A stretch of DNA of 64,000 nucleotides. Source: Mytilus trossulus (taxonomy: Eukaryota > Mollusca > Bivalvia > Mytilida > Mytilidae). The DNA is taken from contig NC_086386.1 of assembly GCF_036588685.1 (NCBI RefSeq), positions 18,868,931 to 18,932,930 on the forward strand. Reading direction: 5' to 3'. The translations under genes were made by a program, and so were the position numbers. Positions 1 to 12,444 of the stretch are shown one piece after another. The notes below the pieces were generated by a model. That model ran no database searches and had not been told where the DNA came from. It worked only from the letters and a program-made list of their open reading frames with translations. Each line of letters starts with the position of its first letter. The stretch's first letter is position 1.

Positions 1-49
1 TTTAAATTATTTTTTCTTGCTTAAAGAAAAATATTCTAAAAACTAAATT

Positions 50-113
50 GTGACTTTTTGTCCTGTGACTTTTTGTCCGTGACTTTTTGTCTGTGACTTT
101 TTGTCCTGTGAAT
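50..113. repeat. Short tandem repeat, ~15-bp unit
   Basis: Four head-to-tail copies of GTGACTTTTTGTCC(T) followed by a decaying fifth. This is a plain minisatellite and I see no coding content. Confidence 0.85.
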
Positions 114-724
114 TTCACATGCCTTGAAGCTCCGATTATTCAGAGGGTTTCAGACATGATGATGAAAATAACGTGCAAGATACTTTTTTCGATTATCGTG
201 AAGAGACAATTTTAATTCCCATTCCTCCATGCACTCTACCCCTGTTGAATTGTATATTTATAATTCCTCGTGCTTTTAATTACCCCCCCCCCCCCTTCGT
301 GGTTACCGTTATGCCAACGAATACCCGAGGCTTGATTTACATGTAAAAATCATGGTCGGATCAAGCCATGATAAAGGGGGTTCCAACTACATGTCTCCAT
401 TAAATAAGGGGTGTCATTGCCGCTGGGTTTCTGTTACCCCACCCTTTTCATATAATTTACATTTCAAAAGTGTATACCTTATTCATATATTGTGTAGGTT
501 AAAATGTTATCTTTTCCCATATTGTTTGCGTTTTGATTGGTGTGTAATGCAACAGTGCAATACCTAAGTGTCAAAAGAGAGTTTTTCACGACCTGTTCAC
601 ATATTTTTAAGGTTCCTATATTAAAACTTTTCCTGATGCACAGGTAACCTATTCCAACGGAACGTCCTATCACCTTGTATATCTTTTTTATGATCTTTTA
701 TATATGCTTTGGATTTCAAATATC
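114..724. other. Non-coding; fragment of a dispersed repeat
   Basis: No supported gene. A C-run lies near 287-295. The stretch at about 350-415, with its GGATCAAGCCATGATAAAGG start and G-rich text, resembles the G-rich dispersed repeat seen again near 3040, 3270 and 41550. Confidence 0.5.
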
Positions 725-800
725 ATCACTGAAGAGACATGTATTGTCGAAATGCGCATCTGGTGCAACAAACATAGTACCGTTGATTTTATTGTATATA
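725..800 (+). repeat. Dispersed repeat with hammerhead-like core (copy a)
   Basis: CTGAAGA (729-735), a 3-bp stem GAC/GTC closing a 7-base loop (736-748), GAAA (749-752), then ATGC opposing GCA with a short loop. This order matches the hammerhead catalytic core (CUGANGA, stem II, GAA, stem III). The A15.1-U16.1 pair is lost here (A opposite A) and I cannot see a good stem I, so this copy is unlikely to cleave. Related copies lie at 26935 and 34122. Confidence 0.45.
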
Positions 801-1480
801 GGAACTTGAGAGGATTCCCGAGATTATCATGTATGCAATGATTGCTCACAAAAAGCTAGGGGAGTCCAACCCCGGATTCCATCCCCTTCGACCCGCCACA
901 GAATACAGATATAATTGATAATTGTTATTTTTAAGTCATATACTATACTATAGCCACATAGCCACTATATATATAATATAGTACTAGAACCGAACATCTG
1001 TTTTGGGTTATATATACATACACCACATCTTCCTATGTCTATACATGTATCTCAGGTCTATATAGCTGATTTACCGTAAATAACTGCGAGAACGTGAATA
1101 AAACACAAGTTGATAATTGTCTCTTCTCTGCTAATTTTAATGTGCATGCAATATTCACTATGATTTACTTGTGATACCACCGACACTAATAATAATTACC
1201 TACAAAATAATAGGTGCTCCTTTACTGGGAAGGACATTTCGGATCCGATCAATTTATTGGTTCCATTCCCCCGTTCTACACTTCTCCTCAGAAAAAATGC
1301 CTTGCAATGCGTCATAATTATCTGGACTACTAACTTTCTTCCATAAAACTTCGAAAACAGACAATAATCTATTTCATTGGATGAGATTGGGCTCACGGAT
1401 TTTTTAATGGATTGGTAATTTTTATTTATAGCACAAGTTTACCAAACAAGATTAATCACATTTTTCACCCTACAAATCAA
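801..1480. other. Non-coding, nothing recognised
   Basis: AT-rich text with short AT dinucleotide runs near 965-985. No open frame, RNA gene or TIR pair that I can support. Confidence 0.5.
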
Positions 1481-2154
1481 CAGGTCAGGAATAACCACCA
1501 ATTGGTGGATTATACCTCAATTGACGTATAATCCACCAATTGAGGTATAATGGTATAGACCAATTGGTGTATAATTGTTTGTTTTTCAAAACAAATTATT
1601 CTACTAAAATGGAGCATTGTTTTCTTAAAACCATATTATGGTATGAAAACTTGTCAAACATTCCTAGTTTAGTATAGTGACATAACATATTGCATTTAAT
1701 CAAAAATTGTATTTCCAGTTTCTTCTATTGTTATCTTGTCAATTCTTGATTGGCAAATTTACCTGTAATCACCTTTCAATGGACATCATTACTGTCTGCA
1801 GTCATGTGATCATGAGTACAACTCAAACAGGTGAATGGAGCTCTTTGTTAATACTTGACTTTCATGATAAAGAGTCAATCATGGTCAATAGTACAAATGT
1901 TTCAACAAAAGAATTGTTGTACTCATGCATTCTCAAGAGATGCAGCAGGCTTTGACTAAACTAAAACTTTTGAAGGACCCAATAAGGGTCATAAAATAGG
2001 TTGCAAGTTGCAAAATCATGCTCCTTTCTCACACTAGCATTTTATTACCAAAAAAATGCATTATACGTCAATTGGTCTATACCAATATACCTCAATTGGT
2101 GGATTATACGTCAATTGAGGTATAATCCACCAATTGGTGGTTATTCCTGACCTG
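1481..2154. mobile_element. Foldback TIR element (MITE-like), 674 bp
   Basis: Terminal inverted repeats of about 85 bp: left 1481-1565, right 2070-2154, both beginning CAGGTCAGGAATAACC when read inward and differing at only a few positions. They are flanked by a perfect 5-bp target duplication ATCAA at 1476-1480 and 2155-2159. Each arm is itself built from small palindromes around CCAATTGG, so each arm can fold on itself as well as pair with the other. The 500-bp interior has no transposase and no convincing coding sequence, so the element is non-autonomous. The superfamily is not determined; 5-bp duplications are unusual for the common MITE families. Confidence 0.85.
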
Positions 2155-2279
2155 ATCAAATGGTTGCCTCCTGACTGACTTACACCTACACTACTCACTA
2201 GCTAAAAACATATTCATATGAACATTTGGTATTACTTGTTTTGTGTGACAACTCTTCACCAATGACCTGAGTGAAAGGT

Positions 2280-3400
2280 TGACGGGCGGATCCAGAACTT
2301 TTCATTGGGGGGGGGGGGGGATGTTCAGATGGGGGATGCTTGCCTCAGTCATGTTTCTGTGATTCCCTATAGGCCTATAATCAACAAAAATTTTCACACA
2401 AAAAGGGGGCCAGGGATTTCTCCTTAATAAGAAATCTCTATTTTCAGCATAAGCTCATACATGTCATATAAATTTGCCTTTTGAAGAACTGAAATTAATA
2501 TGAGACGGCTAATGATTTTTGAGATGCTTTTCATTAAAATACATCCATGTAACATACACAATTATATATAATTAGATTAGATCCAAATTTAAAAAGCTAT
2601 TTTTTTCAATATTTAAATAATGTAGGATCAAATCAATTGATACTTGTATGTAGTTGAAATTGTTAGCATTAAACATTAAAAAATGAACACCCAAAATTTT
2701 AACATAAGAGTGACCATGTAGTCTTTATTAATGTATGCTATTGTTATGAAACTAGGTCATTGTAGGTAAACTGTCATCTATTCCCTTAAATCTTTGTTCC
2801 CAGTCACCCCAAGTTTGATTTAAATTAGTCAAGTATATCTACTCTATTAGCATGATTAGGTCTCTAGTTTGGATAGTTAATAACTTGCAAATTAAAATCA
2901 TACTACTCCCAAATTTATATTTCTTTAAATATTATGGATGAAATAGCAAGTAAGAGATGAAATTAAATTGGATGAAATGTGGCATTTATTTTTATTAAAG
3001 TAGTATGTCTGATGTTGTCAAACTTAATTATAGACCCTTAAGGGGTGGATCCAGTCATTTTAAAAAGGGGTGGGGTGGGATTCTAACCCAGGACAAAAGG
3101 GGAAGGGGGTCCAATTACATGTCCCCATTCAAATGCATTGATAATCCAAAAAAGGGGGGTTCCAATCCCTTGAACCCCCCTCTGGATCTGTGCCTGCCCT
3201 TTAAGAATAAAGTGATCCTTATTTTGAGTTAAAGCTTATACATGTTATAGATTTTTCTATAATGCTTCTCAGGGGCGGATCCAGCCATTTTCAAAGGGGG
3301 GTCCCAACCATGAGTAAAGAGGGGTTCCAACTATAATATCTCCCATTCAAATGCATTGATCAGTAAAAGAAAAGTATTCCAACCCTCTAATCTATGGTCA
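2280..3400. repeat. G-rich GGATCCAG dispersed repeats, three copies
   Basis: Copies beginning GGCGGATCCAG or GGTGGATCCAGTCATTTT followed by G-runs lie near 2283-2345, 3040-3210 and 3271-3390. A further copy is at 41548. Each runs into text with GGTTCCAA and a CATTCAAATGCATTGAT core. They look like decayed copies of one short non-coding family. The interval 2421-3037 between them holds nothing I recognise. Confidence 0.6.
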
Positions 3401-3574
3401 GGTTGTTGTCTCTTTGACACATTCCCTTTTTCCATTCTCAATTTTATCATGTAGTCGTCGTTGTCCCAGGACATTTAGTTTCCTCTTAATTACTTTAGTA
3501 CAAGTTGATAGAAATCTGTGAAATTCAAACACAAGGTTTGTGACCAGAGTTTTTGTTCAGAGTTTATGAATTAG

Positions 3575-4140
3575 GGGCCAAAAGGGGCCAATATTAAACT
3601 TAGTTTGATTTGATATAAAATTGAATTATTGGAGTTCTTTGATATATATATATATGCCAAATCTAACTGTGCATTTAGATTCCTAGTTTTTTGGTCTTGT
3701 TTACATTGGTCTACCTTAAGGTCCAAAGGGTCCCAAAATAAACTTATTTTGATTTTAACAATATTTAAATTCTTGGTGTTCAGATTAATATGCTGAATCT
3801 GAATATTTACTTAGATTTTTTTATTAAGGGCCCAAATTTCAAGTTGGTCCAAATCGGGGTCCAACATTTTACTTTGTTTGATTTCAACAAAAATTGATTA
3901 TATGGGGCTCTTTGATATGCTGAATCTAACCATTCGTTAAGATTTTTTATATTTTGCCCATTATCAAATTGGTCTACATTGAGTTCTAAAGGGTCCAAAA
4001 TTTAACTTTATTTGATTTCATCAAAAAATGAATTAATGGGATTCTTTGATCATGTTGATATGCTGCATCTAACCATGTATTGAGATTTTGAATATTGGAC
4101 CATTTTAGAGGTAAATTGTCAATTTAAATTTTTTTAAGTA
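3575..4140. repeat. Degenerate tandem repeat, ~135-bp period
   Basis: About four diverged units, each with a GGGTCCAAAATTTAACTTT-like start, then TTTGATTTCA, an ATTGGGGTTCTTTGATATGCTGAATCTAA-like middle and a TTAGATTTTT end. Unit starts fall near 3580, 3722, 3853 and 3985. Open frames crossing it are by-products of the periodicity. Confidence 0.7.
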
Positions 4141-6531
4141 CTTGGACCACATTCAGTCTGTGTCAGAAACCTATGCTGCATCAACTATTGAATCACAATA
4201 AAAATTTAAAATTCAGAGTTGTATCGAGCTTGAATGTTGTGTCCATACTTGCCCAAACTGTTATGGGTTCAACCTATACGTTTGTATCAAGCTGAGCCAT
4301 GCATAGCATTTTTATTGGTTATTTATATATTAATTTGAAATTTTGACGAGTGAGACACATACAGATTATACTGTTAACAATATTTCAGAGTTTAACATAG
4401 TCAAGCGAAACAAATTATAGAAGAATAGTTGAATCATGTCTTTTTTGTCAAATGAAAAATTAGTACGAATACAAAGAAAAAGTATGGGAATGTTTGTTTT
4501 TTAAACTATTGACCAGGGTGAAAGTCTTTGAAAGTCATGACTGGCAAAAAGTTTGTGAAATGAAATAGCACAAATATTCCATTCTTTTTAAATATAACTG
4601 CATATAAAGAAAAACACAAACTGATGTTTAATAATAATTTTTACCCTTTTTATGTTTTATAGGACAAGAAATATAGAAAAATAATATAAAATATAAACAG
4701 TTACAATAGAAATGAGCGCAAAACAAGATAAACAGAATACAACAAGGCCTAAATGGTAAGACCACTTCTATATACTGTAAATTCAGATTTTTCAGGGAAT
4801 GGACAACTTATTGTGATTACAAAAAAAATCTGCATAAAGATCTATATAGTTACATGATATATATATATATGTTTCTGCTATCAAAATATGATTTCTTATT
4901 TCTGCGATACTCACCCAGTCACATTATTCGCATTACTAAAAAGTTTGGATAATTTCTGAATGACAGTAATAAAAGAAATTGCCTTTGAATGATGACTCAT
5001 AAAAAAATAAGAAAATGTGGTATAGTAAATGAGTGACTTATCCACCAGAGTTCAATGAAGCGGATGCAAGAAATTAAAGGCCAATCATGGGCCTGCCTTC
5101 AATAATGAGAAAACACTTCCTTTATAGGTCATTCATTAAAGATCTCAACATATAAAGATTTAAACAATCCAATTTAGTTCAACATGTTCAAAGGCAATAA
5201 CAATTAATAAAAAAAAAAATCAGGCCTAATATAAAATATTGTTTGTTTCTCCAATCCCGAATGACCCTGCAAAAATTGTCCTACTCATAAAATTTTATTG
5301 TCAAAACTAAGCCAAATATTATTATATTCATTTCTGATTTTCGGGCTTACTGGATCATCAGATAATATTCAGGCTTCTGTGAAAAATAAAATTATTTACC
5401 AACCTACCTACCCACACCTGCCTTGTCAGAATAGGGATTAGGGAAACAAACAATATATTAATTAAGGCCTCATGTCTGTGAGCACTCAACCTGACCATAA
5501 TATAGGACAGTGGTTCAAATATTAACACAACATATGAACATTCTATAACAACTATTGCAAGTGGCTCAACTTTAAATATCACTGCAAGGCACTAAACAAA
5601 GAATATTAAATCTTGGACACAAAGCACTGAAATAAGAGAACTCATAAGCATGACAAGTAAGAATATCAAATGAAAGTTTCTCAAAATGTTCATTAAAACA
5701 TGATAAAATAAGCTTATTTATATTGCTGTTTTTTTCTCAATTTATAACAATTTTTTTTAATTTTGTGTATTTATAGGTCAGATATCTTGGTTTTTATGAT
5801 CATCAACAGGTCCTGGAGGTCTATACTGAAGAGGAATTTTAATTGTTAATACTTTTCTACATAATGTGCTAATTGGATTATTAATGTGAAATGAACTCAA
5901 CTGTGTGTTTTTCTGGAAAAAGAAATAGAAAAATCCTACAAAATTGCTATAAACAAAATGGAGTACTATCAAAGAACACAATTGTGTAAAATGTAACAAC
6001 CTACATTCATTCACTGATGGATTATGGAGAAATTAAGAAAAAAATACTATCTTTGTCATGTTTGTTTTCGAAATAAACACCTGCTTTATCCATTCATGTA
6101 CATGGCTCCATCATATCAAATATACAAAGAAGATGTTTGAAGAACATGTTGCCAAAATTTATTCAACAAATTGAAGGAAGATGTCATGTGGATTGAATTA
6201 TTTATGCACTGAACTGTTATGTAGGGGGTCGAATACACAGCAGCTGAAACAGAAGACAAGTTAATTTGACATGAAAAGTGTTTATTTTATTTTATATTCA
6301 AATATGAGCACAATATTAATAACATCACAAATGGTATGATATTCATAGCGTTTTGCTTATTATTGTATTGTCTTAAACATGCTAAATAGTCAGCCTTTTG
6401 TTTCTGTATGTTTAATACTCACCATAGAAATTTGTATAACAGTATTAAAGTTTTAATTATCTTTTGTATCAATAGTTCAGTCTAGGAGAAAATATATTAC
6501 ATGTATTAATACTGTTTGTACTGTTATGAAA
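4141..6531. other. Non-coding, 2.4 kb, nothing recognised
   Basis: AT-rich sequence with a short AT microsatellite near 4857-4869. Scattered acceptor-like polypyrimidine-AG sites occur, but no exon could be supported. If the ankyrin gene downstream has 5' exons within the window they should lie here or further left, and I could not identify them. Confidence 0.45.
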
Positions 6532-6995
6532 TTTCCATAGAGGAAAAACATTTCCTTAATGGAAATTTGATGTTCAGAAATTTCCCTAGAGGAAATTTGA
6601 AGAACAACGATTTCCTCAGAGGAAATTTGTTGTCTTCAATTTTCCTCCAAGGAAAAGTGTTTGTCAAAAATTTCCTCACAGGAAAAAGTATTTCCTCCAA
6701 GGAAAATTTGAAGCTACAAATTTCCTCACAGGAAAAAGTTTTTCCTCAAAGGAAAATTTGAAGCTGCAAAATTTCCTCGAAGGCTCAAATTTCCTCAAAG
6801 GAAAAAGAATTTCCTCTAAGGAAAAAGAATTTCATCTAAGGAAATAGAATTTCCTCAAAGGAAATAATTATGCAGCAAATTCCCTAAGGGAAATCTTTTT
6901 CCCTTGAGGAAAAAACAATTTCCCTTTAGGAAAAATCTTTTTCCTTCAGGGAAATTTGATTTCCCTTGAGGAAAAGTACTTTTCCTCTGAGGAAA
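6532..6995. repeat. Array of twenty 15-bp palindromes TTTCCYNNNRGGAAA
   Basis: Twenty successive hairpin units of the form TTTCCT-NNN-AGGAAA (typical: TTTCCTCAAAGGAAA) separated by 5-20 bp of variable text. In the left part the stem is mostly TTTCCTC..; from about 6880 the forms TTTCCCT.. and ..AGGGAAA dominate. Only two or three units are damaged (one near 6775 ends in GGCTC). Open frames across the array on both strands follow from its composition and are not genes. Confidence 0.85.
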
Positions 6996-7480
6996 TTGTT
7001 GAAAAAAGGGGCATAACTTTTTCAACCGTGGTGCTAGAGCCAAATTTTTTTAGGACAAATATCAGGGAACCAATACCTACCAAGTTATCAACTTTGTTTT
7101 GACTTAACTCAAAAATTAAGGTGACAACTTTTGCACTCAGCGGAATTGCAAACTTGTCCCGGAGACTGTTAAAGGTCTGATTTATCTACAACACTTGCGA
7201 AGAAAAACAAATATGATAGACAGCAACACTCGACGATCAATGACGGCTTGCCACATATGTCTTTTTACTAAATTGTCTGACATCATTATATCGAATAAAT
7301 TAAAAATAAACGTCATTGTGTTTGTCCTGTGACAGTTTTAAGTAAAACTGGAGGCGGTATGGATTAATATGCATAATCAGAAGTCATCTCCTATCATGAT
7401 GTTCAATTTACAGTAAAATTGCTTATGGTCAGATAACTATTACCAATGACGATACAGCTTTTTTTTTCTTTTTCCTTTAG
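6996..7480. other. Probable intron upstream of the ankyrin exon
   Basis: No open frame of note. It ends in a strong 3' splice signal: a T/C-rich tract at 7459-7478 followed by AG at 7479-7480. The coding frame opens immediately after it. Confidence 0.5.
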
Positions 7481-9921
7481 GTTGTAACATAAATGAAGCA
7501 ATCTTACAGATTTGTAAAGGATATCCAATCAATGATCCTGACCATAGTGATGTTAAAGCACTTTTCATGAAAGCTTGCGAGAAAGGGAACATATCAAAAG
7601 TAAAATACCTTATTAAGGAGGGTTATGACATTAACATTACTGATGATGAGGGGCGAACCCCGTTGCACTGGTCTTGCTTACGCGTTAACATTGACATGAT
7701 AAACTTTCTAATGGAAACAACATGTGATATAAATACACCTGACAAACTCGGACTGACGCCTCTTATGTTAGCTTGTAGCCGTGGACACATCCCTTCCATT
7801 ACACGTCTTATTGAAAAGGGAGCCGACATTAACATCGGGGATAACGAAGGAAAGACGCCACTGTATGAGGCTTGTCGAAAAAATAGAGTTGACATTGTAA
7901 ACTTACTGCTAGAATTAGCATGTGATATTAACACCAATGACAATAGTGGAATGACACCTTTAATGCAAGCTTGTGCTGACAATTATCTGACCATAGTAGA
8001 AATTCTAATCACAAAAGGTGCTGAAATGAATACTGCCGATAATAATGGCAATACGGCATTCCTTTTATCCTGTACTTATAAATTCCTTGATATAGTACAC
8101 TTATTGATTGATAAAGGATATGATATCAATATGATTGACCATAATAAGGTAAAAAGACTTTTTATGGACGCTTGTGCTGCAGATCATCATCCATTAGTAA
8201 AGTGTCTTATCGATAAGGACTTCGACATTAACAGCACAGATGAGAAAGGACAAACTCCACTACATATTGCTTGTTTCAAAGGCCACATTGAAATAGTAGA
8301 AATACTGACAGTTGATATAATAAACGTTCTGATAGATAAAAAATGTGATATAAATAAAACTGACAAATATGGACGCACACCGCTTATGCGGGCATGTAGA
8401 AAAGGACATATCTCTACAGTATCACACCTTTTAGAAAAGGGTGCACACATAAACTGCAAGGACGAAGAAGGAAAAACGCCACTGTTTCATTCATGCTTTC
8501 GAAATAACATTAACACTGTAAATTTTCTGCTTAAAAACGCATGTGATTTTCAAATCCCTGACAAAAATGGGATGACTCCTCTTATGAAAGCTTGTGCTGA
8601 AGGAAGTCTGTCCATAGTAAAATGTCTGATTGCAAAAGGCGCTGATATTGATGTTAAAGATAACGAAGAAAATACAGCATTCCTTTTTTCCTGTATACAT
8701 GAAAACCTTGATATAGTAAACTTCCTGATAGATGAAGGATGTGACATCACAAGAATAGACCTTCAAATTGCAAACAGACTTTTTAGAAGTTCTTGTGCTG
8801 CAGATCATCTGCCATTAATAAGAAGTCTAATTGATAAGGTCTCCGACATTAACAGCACAAATGAGGAAGGACAAACTCCACTATATAATGCTTGTTTCAA
8901 AGGCCGCATTGAGATAGTAGAAATACTAACAGATAAAAAATGCGATCTAAATAAGACTGAAAATACCGGACAAACAGCACTAGTGGTTGCTTGTAGTAAA
9001 GGACATTTCTCTATTGTTCAGTTACTTGTAAATGAAGGGGCAGATATTAATATTACTGATAATGAAGAGAAATCACCATTGCATTGGTCTTGCGTGCTTG
9101 GAAGCATTGATATAATAAACGTTCTGATAGATAAAAAATGTGATATAAATAAAACTAACAAAAATGGGTGTACACCTCTTATGTTGGCATGCGAACAAGG
9201 TCATATCTATACAGTTAAACGTCTTATCGAATCGGGTGCCGTCATAAACCAAACCGATACAAATGGGAAAACGCCATTGTATGTGGCATCTAATGGAAAC
9301 AACATTCACATAGTAAACTTACTGTTAAAAAATGGATGTGATATTGATATTCCTGACAATAAGGGAACAACACCTCTGATGGCGGCTTGTTTTAGAGGAC
9401 ATCTGTCTATAGTAAAACGTCTCCATCGTAATGAGAACACTAGCATAACCGATAATGAAGGACTAACGCCATTGTTCTTGTCATGTTGTGGTGATCATAT
9501 AGCCATAATAAACTTCTTGATACTTAAAGGATTCGATATCAATAAACTTAACAATAAGGGGCAGTCACCTCTTATGGAAGTTTGTTGTCAAGGCTATTTT
9601 TCTACTGCAAAACTGCTGATTAAGAGGGGTGCTGATATTAACATTGCCGATAATGATGGTCGAACGGTATTCAATTGGTCCTGTGCCGGTGGAAGCATCG
9701 AGATAGTCAAATTACTAATCAATAAAGGATGTGACTTTAATATACTTGACAATTTTGATAGAACACCGCTTTTCATAGCATGTATTTCTAAACATGGCTC
9801 TATAGTTAAACTTCTTACAAAAAAAGGAGCCTATTTCAATAACAGTGACAGTGAGGGTAAAACGCCGTTATGTAGTTATAACATTGAAATAGAAAAATTT
9901 CTCATGGATAACAAATGTTAG
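7481..9921 (+). CDS. Ankyrin-repeat protein, large exon (partial)
   Basis: About 813 codons made almost wholly of some two dozen 33-residue ankyrin repeats with the motif D..G.TPL..AC..GH..IV..LI..G.DIN. Such arrays form protein-binding solenoids; in molluscs they often sit at the C-terminus of multidomain receptors, but no partner domain is visible here. I start at 7481 because the frame is open right after the acceptor AG (7479-7480); the first in-frame ATG is 7567, so a 5' exon is probably missing. Two repeats lack the TPL motif and share CAADH.PL (codons near 8173 and 8794), marking a ~620-bp higher-order duplication. One repeat is internally deleted near 8306. The stop TAG (9919-9921) falls inside a repeat at a position normally occupied by Asp, seven codons before the insertion at 9944, so the frame looks prematurely closed. 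It may be a broken allele. Confidence 0.85.
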
Positions 9922-9943
9922 ATTAATAAACCTGACAATAATA

Positions 9944-10391
9944 GGCCCAAGACCACAATTAATGACCCCGCTTTTCGTTGTTCACGAATATAGTTCCCTT
10001 TAATTATAGTGTATTTTTTCTTTATTTTTTTCTTTCACTTTCTCATTCATTACTTAGCTTTTCTGGGGTGGAAATGAAAGAAGAGAGCTGAAAAAAACTT
10101 TTGGATGTTTTATTTTAATTGATTTTAATAAGGAAAAAGTGATTAGGCCAGGTGCAAAAAGGTTATATTTACAATTTTCGGAACATCTCTTGACTTGCCT
10201 ATAGGGGTATGGATGTGTATTGGTCAAATTTGTATGATGTAATAATGCATTTTTTCTGAAAATTGCATATATTTTTTAACTTGTATTGTACATAACACAC
10301 ACAAAAAAGTTAGAAAAAAAAAGGCAACATTTTTTTAATGCGACAAAACGTTATAAAGAAATGATAGAAGAATTAATTGTGGTCTCGGGCC
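9944..10391. mobile_element. 448-bp TIR element, copy 1
   Basis: Ends are inverted repeats: GGCCCAAGACCACAATTAAT at the left and, read inward from the right, GGCCCGAGACCACAATTAAT (one mismatch). It is non-coding. A second copy in the same orientation lies at 18436-18869. ATA (9941-9943) precedes copy 1 and ATA (18870-18872) follows copy 2. It interrupts the ankyrin-repeat frame just downstream of its stop. Confidence 0.8.
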
Positions 10392-11247
10392 AGAGAGGTG
10401 CATTTCAACAAATTTTGAATTTATACTTTGACAACTTCTCTGAATGATCTATTGGTATTGATTTGTCAAACTATATGAAAAGAAATGATTTCCACTTTTA
10501 TATGATAGAAATTTGTAAAAAAAAGTCACTTTTCAGCTTATATGCCCAAAAAGAAGCTTTATACACTTTTTTCAATATTTTTTCAAAAGCAGTATCCTTA
10601 ATTTTTCTCTGACATTTTTTTTCTGATATCTATTTGTGTTTGTGGTTTTTATTTCATGTGTTTTACTCATTTGTTAACTCCGAACACAAAGGAAAGTGGA
10701 TAAAAGCAGAAAAAGAGTGCAAAATGGGCTGTTTAAAGAGTCTAGGTCTAGCGGTCCGTACGAAGCAAGTGAAATATGAAGTTCTATGCACTTAAAAATT
10801 GTATTTCTTTAAACAGATTGCACTGAATCTATATCAAAAGCACTTATTACTGGTTGTTTAAACTTGTCTGTTTCACAGAATACATTTTTTGTACCTTTAT
10901 TTTCTTCTGTTGGATGGCTGGTGGTTGAAATATTGGCATTCCAAGACTGAAATTTCATACATGTTTTAAACAGTGAATTGAAAAAACTTTGCATCAGACC
11001 ATACTGTCTAAATATATAGTTAAAAGCAACAGTCTTGTTACACCCAGGCTTCCTATTTGATCATATCTCAGCAAGGATTTGGGCAAAAAGAAACATATTT
11101 CCATCTCCAATATCATTTATATGCAATTAAATATGGAAATATAGGGAACGGCATGAATTAACAACTTGTTGTTTTACGCTTGACATTGCTTAAGACCTTG
11201 TAAAACTCATGTGTATGCTATTCGAAACTTATATTTACATGAAATTA
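10392..11247. other. Non-coding filler inside the insertion block
   Basis: 856 bp between the right end of TIR copy 1 and the left end of the Ngaro-type element. No coding sequence, TIR pair or repeat recognised. Confidence 0.5.
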
Positions 11248-11519
11248 CATTTATTGTAAAGAAAAGATTTTTTGGCTGGAATTTCCGATAATATTGATTT
11301 TATTAATGCCATGTGTGTAGAAGGCATTTCTTTGTTAAAGTATATCAACATGAGGTCAAGGACTACATCATGTTCAATGCATGATCATCTAATTACATTA
11401 TCTGATTGGTCAGTTCTTGAGATCGGTAATTAATATCAAATTTCTACATGTGCTTGGACATGCGGTCATTCGCCTTTGTTTTGGGAGAAAGAAAAGATCG
11501 TTTTGAATTTATCTGAAAA
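11248..11519 (+). repeat. Ngaro element 1, repeat A1
   Basis: Matches 17312-17572 in direct orientation. It differs by two substitutions near the start and by about 12 extra bases (AAGGACTACATC region, ~11356). It forms the left end of the element. Confidence 0.9.
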
Positions 11520-11669
11520 ACTGAAAAAAAGAACTGTAGAAAGGCATTCATCGAAGAATCCACAGATTAGAAGGTAAAAGCGAACCTTAACTATTATTTT
11601 ATATATTTTTAATAACTTAATTTTTAATTTATTATTATTTATTTTTGAATTGTTTGTTGCTTTTGAACC

Positions 11670-12305
11670 ATGGTCCGGCGTGCCTTAATTTTTGGTAATT
11701 CTTTTATTCGTCGTTGAGAAACTTTTACTCATGAGAACTGTGATCGAGGTTGGTTAAATTTAGGTTTAGACGGAACCGACATCCAGGTGGAATATTTTGA
11801 TTTGGGGGGAGGGACTCTTCGCCCCGGTAATAAATGTGTTCAAAAGCAACAATATATGCATATTATTGAAGAATATATGCCACATTCGGTTTTTCTTCAG
11901 GTTGGAGGCAACGATTTGTCGTCTGAAAATGAGCCCATGAAATTAGCAAGAGATATCAGTGTTTTTGCCGATTACATAATAAATTGCTATCATGTTAACC
12001 ACGTGGTTATTGGTCAACTTCTCCCGAGGTATTCCGAAAGACCGGAAGCTTATTATAATTATATATTAAACAAGGTTTACATTGTAAACAAAGAACTTAG
12101 TCATTTAGTAAAAGAAAGAGACAATGCGACTTTCTGGCATCATAGGGGGTTGTGGAAGAACACCCCAGATTTATTATTAAAAGATAAAGTTCATCTTAAT
12201 GATGAAGGTATGGAAATATACGCTAGAAGTGTCCGTGCTGCTATTGGTAGCCTTTCACGAACATGTAATGTCGAGCAAACATGCGTTGCAAATTACCGTT
12301 TATGA
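11670..12305 (+). pseudogene. SGNH-hydrolase-like protein of the Ngaro element
   Basis: An ATG at 11670 opens with a FGNSFIRR motif, the GDS-like block I of SGNH/GDSL hydrolases, but an in-frame TGA at 11715-11717 interrupts it. The frame then runs open to 12305, with an ATG at 11787. Block III is seen as QVGGNDL (near 11897) and block V, carrying the catalytic Asp and His, as DKVHLND (near 12184). Established knowledge: some Ngaro-group elements carry such a domain, with unknown role. Here CGA to TGA would be one substitution, so the lesion may be recent or a sequence error. The start at 11787 alone would lose the catalytic Ser block. Confidence 0.7.
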
Positions 12306-12444
12306 TTGTTAAAAACTCATTGTCCCTATTTGGACATATGAAAAAAAAGGAGCATACACTACAATTATGTAGTTATCTATGAATTATTTGCATATTATTA
12401 CTCCATCACCTTTTGTAACGATTTATAATATAAATTATCTCTGA

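Noticed and set aside
1707-1955. 82-codon open frame inside the foldback element
   Set aside because: No transposase motif, AT-rich chance frame.
6532-6995. CRISPR-like array
   Set aside because: Units are short palindromes with short, irregular, related spacers in an animal genome; no cas genes.
6516-7043. Open frames on both strands across the TTTCC/GGAAA array
   Set aside because: They follow from the palindromic repeat composition; the peptides are repetitive (FPRGNLK-like) with no family motif.
8187-9309. Several minus-strand open frames within the ankyrin exon
   Set aside because: Antisense by-products of the repeated ankyrin codons; no motif.
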